Assembly: GCA_035651595.1 (NCBI GenBank)
Contig: DASRFJ010000097.1
Span: forward strand, 1-37,414
Length of the DNA: 37,414 nt
Direction: 5' to 3'
From: JAFARZ01 sp035651595
Lineage (GTDB): Bacteria; Actinomycetota; Actinomycetes; Streptosporangiales; Streptosporangiaceae
Shown here: in pieces, positions 19,312 through 24,435 of the stretch
Position numbering within the stretch: the stretch's first letter is position 1
Layout of the letters: every line of letters starts with the position of its first letter
Notes under the pieces: model-generated
Database searches by the model: none
The model's input: only the letters and a program-made list of their open reading frames with translations
What the model was told of the DNA's origin: nothing
Position numbers and translations under genes: made by a program

Positions 19312-19812
19312 TTAATCCTCGAAGACCCAGCGGGTTGGCGAGCCGGTGAAGTCGCCCGCCCGGAGGCTGAACACCTTCTGGGGCCGCACCCCGATCGTCG
19401 CGTTCTTGGCCGGATCGAGGAATTCGACGCCGAAATCCGTCCGGTATTTGGCGTTCATCAGGTCCACTACGCGCTGGAGCACGGCGGGCTCGGTGCTTAT
19501 CCGCGCGGTGCCTTCGATCACCACCGGATCCGAGGCATCCTCGGTGGTGACGCAGCAGCGGGGGTCGGCCGTGAGGTTGCGGACCTTTCGTGACTGCGTG
19601 CTGCTGGTGAACCACAGCATGCTGTCATCCCACATGCCCCAGACCGGCATGACGTGCGGGTGGCCGTCTGGCCAGACGGTCGCGACCCAGTAGTTGCGCG
19701 CGGCGGTTAGGCGTTCGGCGGCCCAGGACCAGTGCAGCAATCCACTGCCTTCGGCCGCTCCCGCGATCCCGTAGCCCGGCATGTACGGCCGGCTTACGCG
19801 AGGGATTTCCAT
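19312..19812 (-). CDS. Pyridoxamine 5'-phosphate oxidase-fold (flavin/F420) protein
   Basis: A 166-aa split-barrel flavoprotein-like protein. The family pattern is clear: LTAARNYWVATVWPDGHPHVMPVWGMWDDSMLWFTSSTQSRKVRNLTADPRCCVTTEDASDPVVIEGTARI, then YRTDFGVEF and a C-terminal RPQKVFSLRAGDFTGSPTRWVF. Members bind FMN, F420 or heme; which one is not evident. Starts at ATG 19830 (MVDLC) and ATG 19812 (MEIPRV) are both possible; 19812 is used since the homologous part begins there, but neither has a good ribosome site. The G-rich tandem hairpins begin 35 bases upstream of the start, in the gap to the divergent zinc-ribbon gene. Confidence 0.82.
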   Translation of the reverse strand: MEIPRVSRPYMPGYGIAGAAEGSGLLHWSWAAERLTAARNYWVATVWPDGHPHVMPVWGMWDDSMLWFTSSTQSRKVRNLTADPRCCVTTEDASDPVVIEGTARISTEPAVLQRVVDLMNAKYRTDFGVEFLDPAKNATIGVRPQKVFSLRAGDFTGSPTRWVFED

Positions 19813-19846
19813 GGCGCACAGGTCTACCATGCGACGCGGTGTTCCC

Positions 19847-19952
19847 GGGGGGTTAAGGGGGGTGGGTCCCCCCTTTCGAGACCGGGGGGTCAAGGGGGGT
19901 GGGTCCCCCCTTCGAGACCGGGGGGTTAAGGGGGGTGGGTCCCCCCTTCGAG
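19847..19952. repeat. Three tandem G-rich hairpin units
   Basis: Units of 37, 36 and about 33 bases (19847-19883, 19884-19919, 19920-19952) follow each other almost unchanged. Each reads a G6 run, TTAA or TCAA, another G6 run, TGGGT, C6, then TTCGAGACC. Within each, AAGGGGGG and CCCCCCTT pair around TGGGT. They separate the divergent PPOX and zinc-ribbon genes. The runs of G could also form quadruplexes. Confidence 0.9.
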
Positions 19953-19961
19953 AAAAGCGAC

Positions 19962-19967
19962 TAACGT
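19962..19967 (+). promoter_or_regulatory. -10 box of the zinc-ribbon gene
   Basis: TAACGT ends eight bases before GTG 19976, with no Shine-Dalgarno between, pointing to a leaderless mRNA. The position expected for the -35 lies within the last G-rich repeat unit and shows no consensus. Confidence 0.45.
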
Positions 19968-19975
19968 TGGGTCAC

Positions 19976-20716
19976 GTGAAGGCATCACCGCAGACCCAGC
20001 TCCAACTGCTCGAGCTCGCCGACCTGGACGCCGAATTGTCCCGGCTCGAGCATCGCAAATCCGCCCTCCCGGAGATAGCCGAGCTTGACCGGCTCGGCAA
20101 ACGGGCGGGTGAGCTCAAGGACTCGCTGGTTGGCGTCGAGACCGAGCTGTCCGACCTGTCCAGGGAGCAGAGCCGGGCCGAGCGTGACGTCGATCAGGTC
20201 AGGACCAGGATTGACAAGGACCGTGCCCGCCTGGACGCGGGTCAGGTCTCCGCCGCCAAGGAACTGGCCAGCCTCCAGTCGGAGATCGAGTCCCTGCACA
20301 AGCGGCAGGCCGACCTCGAGGAGATCGTGCTCGAGCTGATGGAACGGCGCGAGGAGCTCGAATCGCGGCGGGACGCGGTGGTCGCCGACCGGGACGCGCT
20401 CGCGACCGAGCAGGACGCGGTGACGGCGCGGCGGGACGCGGCGGTGGCCGAGCTTGACGCGTCGCTGTCCGACGCGGGTGCCAAGCGAACCTCGGTGGCG
20501 GCGGAGATGCCGTCGGAACTGCTCGCGCTGTACGACAAGATCCGCACGTCGAGCGGCGTCGGCGCGGCGATGCTGCGCCGCGGCCAGTGCCAGGGCTGCC
20601 ACCTGTCGCTGAACACCGTGGACCTGAACGCGATCAAGGCGACGCCGCCGGACGAGGTGGTGCGCTGCGAGGAGTGCCGCCGCATCCTGGTCCGGACTGC
20701 CGAATCGGGGCTGTGA
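19976..20716 (+). CDS. Coiled-coil protein with C4 zinc ribbon (zf-RING_7, DUF164)
   Basis: A 246-aa protein of the family annotated as C4-type zinc ribbon domain protein. Residues about 1-175 form a long antiparallel coiled coil rich in Glu, Arg and Leu (LLELADLDAELSRLEHRK onward). The C-terminal ribbon reads CQGC and CEEC in RRGQCQGCHLSLNTVDLNAIKATPPDEVVRCEECRRIL. The role of the family is not settled; it is thought to bind nucleic acid or act as a scaffold. GTG 19976 is in a frame open far upstream through the G-rich repeats, but homology begins at KASPQTQLQLLELADLD. The histidine phosphatase gene follows after six bases, an arrangement conserved in actinobacteria. Confidence 0.88.
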   Translation: MKASPQTQLQLLELADLDAELSRLEHRKSALPEIAELDRLGKRAGELKDSLVGVETELSDLSREQSRAERDVDQVRTRIDKDRARLDAGQVSAAKELASLQSEIESLHKRQADLEEIVLELMERREELESRRDAVVADRDALATEQDAVTARRDAAVAELDASLSDAGAKRTSVAAEMPSELLALYDKIRTSSGVGAAMLRRGQCQGCHLSLNTVDLNAIKATPPDEVVRCEECRRILVRTAESGL

Positions 20717-20722
20717 GGGTCG

Positions 20723-21385
20723 TTGTCCCAGCCGCGGATCAACCAGCCGCGGACTAGCTGGCTGCCCGCGTCCGGGACGCCGACCGCGACGCTGCTGCTG
20801 CGGCACGGGCAGACCGCGATGTCGGTGCAGAAGCGGTATGCCGGATTGTCCGATGTGCCGCTCACCGCCACCGGAGAGGCGCAGGCCGCCGCCGCGGCGG
20901 CATTGCTTGCCGACGCCGGGCTGGACGTGATCGTGACGTCGCCGCTGCTGCGCTCGCGGCAGACCGCCACCACGGTCGGTGCCGCCTGCGGTGCCCCGGT
21001 CGTGACGGACGCGGGTTTCCGGGAGACCGACTTCGGCGCGTGGGATGGGCTGACGTTCGCTGAGGTGCGGGAGCGCTGGCCTGCGGAGATGTCGGCATGG
21101 CTGGCCGACCCGGCGGTCGCGCCGCCGGGCGGGGAAAGCTTCGACCAGGTCCGGCCGCGGGTGCTCGCGGCGTTGGACCGGGTGCTGAGCGGCTACCTCG
21201 GGGCACGGGTGCTGATCGTGAGCCACGTGACGCCGATCAAGACGCTGATCGCGCACGCGCTCCTCGCGCCGCCGGCGTCGCTGTTCCGCATGCACCTGGA
21301 TGTCGCGGCGCTGTCATCGGTCGACTGGTATCCGGACGGCCCCGCCGTGCTGCGCTCGTTCAACGACACCACGCACCTGGGCTAG
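20723..21385 (+). CDS. Histidine phosphatase (phosphoglycerate mutase-like)
   Basis: A 220-aa histidine phosphatase with the RHG catalytic motif (LLLRHGQT), the second-site Arg/Ser (TSPLLRSRQTA), ETDFGAWDGLTFAEVRERWP and the late His in VLIVSHVTPIKTLI. In many actinobacteria this domain is the C-terminal half of a bifunctional RNase H/acid phosphatase encoded just downstream of the zinc-ribbon gene. Here the protein has only about 20 residues ahead of the phosphatase and no RNase H acidic residues. TTG 20723 has GAGGG close upstream and is used as the start. The gene ends 50 bases before the long palindrome. Confidence 0.88.
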   Translation: MSQPRINQPRTSWLPASGTPTATLLLRHGQTAMSVQKRYAGLSDVPLTATGEAQAAAAAALLADAGLDVIVTSPLLRSRQTATTVGAACGAPVVTDAGFRETDFGAWDGLTFAEVRERWPAEMSAWLADPAVAPPGGESFDQVRPRVLAALDRVLSGYLGARVLIVSHVTPIKTLIAHALLAPPASLFRMHLDVAALSSVDWYPDGPAVLRSFNDTTHLG

Positions 21386-21435
21386 CTCGCGAACCGAACA
21401 TAAGCCACATTTCTGGCGGATTATTTGGCAGGCAG

Positions 21436-21488
21436 ATTATTGCGGACACTTACCCCCCCAAACTGGGAGGGTAAGTGTCCGCAATAAT
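21436..21488. repeat. Long palindrome, copy 2
   Basis: A perfect 20-base inverted repeat (21436-21455 with 21469-21488), beginning ATTATTGCGGACACTTAC, with a 13-base centre that also starts CCCC and ends GGGA. It sits between convergent genes and spans the last 13 codons of the FAD monooxygenase, so it may also end transcription from both sides. Copy 1 is at 5106-5162. Confidence 0.9.
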
Positions 21489-22643
21489 TTCGAGTCGCCT
21501 ATCGGGGTCGGAGGTGAGCGCGACCGCTTCGGCCCACGCGTCGTATTCGTAGATCCAGCGCCGGTCGATCAGCTGGCTGCCGGAACTGTCGTAACCCGCG
21601 CCTTGCCGCCGCGAGCCCAGCTGGACGCGCGCCGTCCGGTCGCGGCGCAGCTCCTCGTAGGCGGCAAGCGCTCGCGGCACACCGGCCGGACTCGTGGTGG
21701 CGCCCAGCAGCGCGGCCAGCGCCACCGCGTCCTCCAGCGCCTGGTTGGCGCCCTGGCCCAGGTGCGGCAGCATCGGGTGGGCGGCGTCGCCGAGGAGGGT
21801 GAGCCGTCCGCTGCTCCATCTGGGCAGCGGCACACGGTCATACATCCCCCACTGGAATCCGCTGCCGCCCGGCCCGCTGATCGCGGCGATGACCTTGCCG
21901 ATAACCGGGTCCCAGCCGGCGAAGTACGCGGCGAGCGCCGCCGGGTCTCCGGGCGCCGACCAGGACTCCCTGACCGCGGTACCGGACGAGACGAACCCCA
22001 CGTAGTTCAGCAGTTGCCCGGCGCGCACCGGGAACACCAGGAAATGCTTGCCCTCGCCCATCCACATCCGGATCGTGCCTGCCGGGTACTCCGCCAGCCT
22101 CGGTACCAGGCCTCGGTAGGCCACTACCCCGGAGAACACGGGCTCGGCCGGAGCCACCACGAAGCCCTGCAGGAAAGAGTGGATGCCGTCCGCGCCGATC
22201 ACCACGTCCGCGGTGGCGGTGGTCCCGTCGGCAAAGCCGACCATGGCGGTGCCGTCATCCTGACGGAAACTCGTGCACCGGCGCCCGGTCCGCACCGCGC
22301 CTGGGGGCAGCTGGCCGGCCAGCAGCGCGAGCAGGTCTGCCCGGTGAATCCCGACGTTCTGCCGTGGCATCGCGAACTGATAGGGCTCGTGCCGCACTTC
22401 CCGCCCGTCGGGGAGCCGGAGTTCGGCCGCGGCGTACCGGGCGCCCAGCCGGCTGATCCCCTCGCCGACCCCGAGCCGCTCCAGCACCCGCAGGCCGTTC
22501 GGCGCCAGCGACACCCCCGCGCCGACCTCGGTCAGCTGCTGCGCCTGCTCATGCACCTGGACATCGATGCCGGCCCGCGACAGCGCAACCGCTGCCGCGA
22601 TCCCGCCAATCCCGCCGCCGACAACGACCGCCCGAAGAGCCAT
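21450..22643 (-). CDS. FAD-dependent monooxygenase
   Basis: A 397-aa class A flavoprotein hydroxylase of the salicylate/6-hydroxynicotinate hydroxylase type. The N-terminal dinucleotide-binding motif is VVVGGGIGGIAAAVALSRAGIDVQVHEQ, the DG motif is ADVVIGADGIHSF, and the FAD-ribityl motif is LLGDAAHPMLPHLGQGANQALEDA. It should use NAD(P)H and oxygen to hydroxylate an aromatic compound, which cannot be identified. ATG 22643 has GGGGAAGG just ahead and precedes the Rossmann strand directly. The last 13 residues (IIADTYPPSLGG) come from the long palindrome, so the natural C-terminus has been replaced or extended. It is divergent from the glycan-export permease. Confidence 0.88.
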   Translation of the reverse strand: MALRAVVVGGGIGGIAAAVALSRAGIDVQVHEQAQQLTEVGAGVSLAPNGLRVLERLGVGEGISRLGARYAAAELRLPDGREVRHEPYQFAMPRQNVGIHRADLLALLAGQLPPGAVRTGRRCTSFRQDDGTAMVGFADGTTATADVVIGADGIHSFLQGFVVAPAEPVFSGVVAYRGLVPRLAEYPAGTIRMWMGEGKHFLVFPVRAGQLLNYVGFVSSGTAVRESWSAPGDPAALAAYFAGWDPVIGKVIAAISGPGGSGFQWGMYDRVPLPRWSSGRLTLLGDAAHPMLPHLGQGANQALEDAVALAALLGATTSPAGVPRALAAYEELRRDRTARVQLGSRRQGAGYDSSGSQLIDRRWIYEYDAWAEAVALTSDPDRRLEIIADTYPPSLGG

Positions 22644-22701
22644 GTCCTTCCCCTCTCCGAACAGCCCGCGTCCCAGGTCCACGCTAACCCCGCGTCGCGG
22701 A

Positions 22702-22761
22702 GTAAACCCAGAACCGGAACGTGTGAATAGCGGGTTAATGATCCGGCCTGGTTCTGCTTAC
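22702..22761. promoter_or_regulatory. Imperfect dyad in a divergent promoter region
   Basis: CAGAACC (22709-22715) and GGTTCTG (22750-22756), flanked by GTAA and TTAC, form an imperfect dyad between the monooxygenase and permease genes. It may be an operator or a hairpin; no known regulator site is recognised. Confidence 0.3.
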
Positions 22762-22831
22762 CGCGGTGGAATTCCAGGCGAACGATTACCGGTGCGGCGC
22801 CGATAAGGCCGTTGGCCGCGTACCCGCTCCA

Positions 22832-22837
22832 TAGGAT
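22832..22837 (+). promoter_or_regulatory. -10 box of the permease gene
   Basis: TAGGAT ends eight bases before ATG 22846 and the bases between (TCACCTCC) are the opposite of a Shine-Dalgarno, so a leaderless start is likely. No clear -35. Confidence 0.4.
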
Positions 22838-22845
22838 TCACCTCC

Positions 22846-23892
22846 ATGGGAGATCGCGGGCGGCTGACCGCTCCGGGCAGCCTGCTCGACGGCGCCGCGG
22901 CTGACGCCGCGGGGGAGGCGCTGGCGGGGGACAGCGAGGGGCAATCCCTTGCCGCCCTGGCGGCCCAGTACGGTCTGCGGCCCAGCTCGACCCGCCCGAG
23001 CCTGGCCAGCTATCTGCGCATGGTGTGGGAACGCCGGCACTTCATCGTCGCGTACGCCACCGCGCGTAACGTGTCGATGTACACCGAGGCACGCCTCGGC
23101 CAGCTCTGGCAGGTGCTGACGCCGCTGCTGAACTCGGCGGTCTACTACCTGATCTTCGGCGTATTGTTCAAGGCCAACCGCGGTATCGGCAATTACACCG
23201 CGTACCTGGTCGTCGGCGTATTCATCTTCTCTTTCACGGAACGGTCGATCGTCGTCGGCTCCGGCGTCATGCGGGCCAATATCGCGCTCATCCGTGCGCT
23301 GCATTTCCCGCGGGCCTGCCTGCCCCTGGCCTATGTGCTGGTCGAGTTCCAGCAGCTGCTGCTGTCCATGATCGTGCTGTTCGCGATCGTGATCGGTACC
23401 GGTGAGCCGCTCAACCTGTACTGGTTCCTGCTGTTGCCGACGCTGCTCCTGCAGGCGATGTTCAACATGGGCGCGGCGCTCATCCTCGCCCGCATCGGGG
23501 CGGGTGCCCAGGACGTGGGTCAGCTCGTCCCGTTCCTGCTGCGAGTCTGGCGATACTTCTGCGGTGTCATGTACAGCATCGCCTCCCTCCCCGCGAGCCT
23601 GCACGCGTGGGCCAAGGACCTGCTGTCGGTGAATCCGGCCGCGGTGTATATCTCGCTCACCCGATACGCGATCATGAGTTCCCAGCGCGCCAGCGCTCCC
23701 GGTTCCAAGCCCTACAACGCGGGCAAGTGCGCGCTGTTCAACGCGAAGAAGATCCCCGCGCTGCAGGCGTACTGTCACGCGGACATCACCAACGGGGAGC
23801 TGTGGCTCGCGGGTGCCGGCTGGGCCGTGGTCATCCTGGCGGTGGGCATCGTATTCTTCTGGCGAGCCGAGACCCGCTACGGTCGCGGCTGA
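22846..23892 (+). CDS. ABC-2 polysaccharide/teichoic-acid export permease
   Basis: A 348-aa integral membrane protein of the ABC-2 (Wzm/TagG) group, which exports undecaprenyl-linked glycans together with a Wzt/TagH ATPase. The first 60 residues are hydrophilic, then YLRMVWERRHFIVAYATARN and WQVLTPLLNSAVYYLIFGVLFK, the characteristic WxxLxP region before helix one, and some six membrane helices to the C-terminus, with an external loop carrying three Cys residues (GKCALFNAKKIPALQAYCHAD). No ATPase gene lies beside it in the window, which is unusual because the pair is normally adjacent. It forms the left edge of the glycan locus. Confidence 0.88.
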   Translation: MGDRGRLTAPGSLLDGAAADAAGEALAGDSEGQSLAALAAQYGLRPSSTRPSLASYLRMVWERRHFIVAYATARNVSMYTEARLGQLWQVLTPLLNSAVYYLIFGVLFKANRGIGNYTAYLVVGVFIFSFTERSIVVGSGVMRANIALIRALHFPRACLPLAYVLVEFQQLLLSMIVLFAIVIGTGEPLNLYWFLLLPTLLLQAMFNMGAALILARIGAGAQDVGQLVPFLLRVWRYFCGVMYSIASLPASLHAWAKDLLSVNPAAVYISLTRYAIMSSQRASAPGSKPYNAGKCALFNAKKIPALQAYCHADITNGELWLAGAGWAVVILAVGIVFFWRAETRYGRG

Positions 23893-23949
23893 GCCGCGCT
23901 GGGGATCGACGGTGGAGCGAGTCAGCGGCAGGCTCGATAGGCCTCGGTT

Positions 23950-24031
23950 AACGTGGTGACTTTCCCCTTCGTGGTAGCGGGACCCTTGTTTACGAGGGTC
24001 GATCCCCCACAAGGGGGTGGGCGTCCACGTT
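23950..24031. terminator. Nested dyad between permease and HAD-fragment genes
   Basis: AACGTGG (23950-23956) and CCACGTT (24025-24031) bound an 82-base segment in which CCCTTGT (23983-23989) pairs with ACAAGGG (24009-24015), or alternatively CCCCC pairs with GGGGG around ACAA (24004-24017). It fills much of the 214-base gap between convergent genes; a two-way terminator or a structured RNA is likely. Confidence 0.4.
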
Positions 24032-24106
24032 GTCGGCGAGGCTGCCGGTGCGTCCCTATCTCAGTAGTCGCATTCTGCACTCCAGGCACAGGCTGCGCGC
24101 ACGCGG

Positions 24107-24406
24107 TCAGGCCCGGCGGCCCGCGCGGCCACTCGCGCGCAATTCTCCGGCATCGATGAGTGAGCTTGTTATGCGGCGCTCGACGTCTGCCCAGGTGGGC
24201 CTCCCGCACTTGGACACCAGCCACACCTGGCCGCCGAACAGGCTGATCAGGCGGGCGATTGCCGCCACGCAGCCGTCCATCTCCGGCGTGGCGAGCATGG
24301 TCGCGTCGTCACCCTCGAAGAACGCGGTGTCGCCGCCCGCAGGGTGCGCCGGGCCGTTGATGATGACCTTGCCGATGTCGATTCCGAGGCGAGGAGGACG
24401 GCCCAT
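24107..24406 (-). CDS. Truncated HAD-like hydrolase
   Basis: A 99-aa product whose first about 70 residues (LGIDIGKVIINGPAH, DTAFFEGDDATMLATPEMDG, ARLISLFGGQVWLVSKCG) resemble the N-terminal half of an actinobacterial HAD-superfamily protein. After VSKCG the similarity stops and the rest (RPTWADVERRITSSLIDAGELRASGRAGRRA) is unlike the family; the later catalytic Asp motif is missing. Known full-length relatives are roughly twice this size. The remaining half was not found in the other frames downstream. It is 29 bases after the SMP-30 domain, so it is the last gene of the glycan operon. Probably a broken or degenerating gene, though it could make a small protein. Confidence 0.5.
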   Translation of the reverse strand: MGRPPRLGIDIGKVIINGPAHPAGGDTAFFEGDDATMLATPEMDGCVAAIARLISLFGGQVWLVSKCGRPTWADVERRITSSLIDAGELRASGRAGRRA

Positions 24407-24435
24407 ACCGAGCAGTGTGCCCGCGCAACCGCGCG

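Noticed and set aside
19847..19952. CRISPR-like array
   Set aside because: The units are directly joined and have no unique spacers.
23992..24010. tRNA-like T-arm GGGTCGATCCC
   Set aside because: Stem and loop sizes do not fit a tRNA T-arm and there is no acceptor stem or anticodon arm around it.
23953..24159. Small plus-strand gene beginning GTGGTGAC after TAACGT
   Set aside because: The product has no recognisable feature and covers the structured dyad; a -10-like box alone is not enough.
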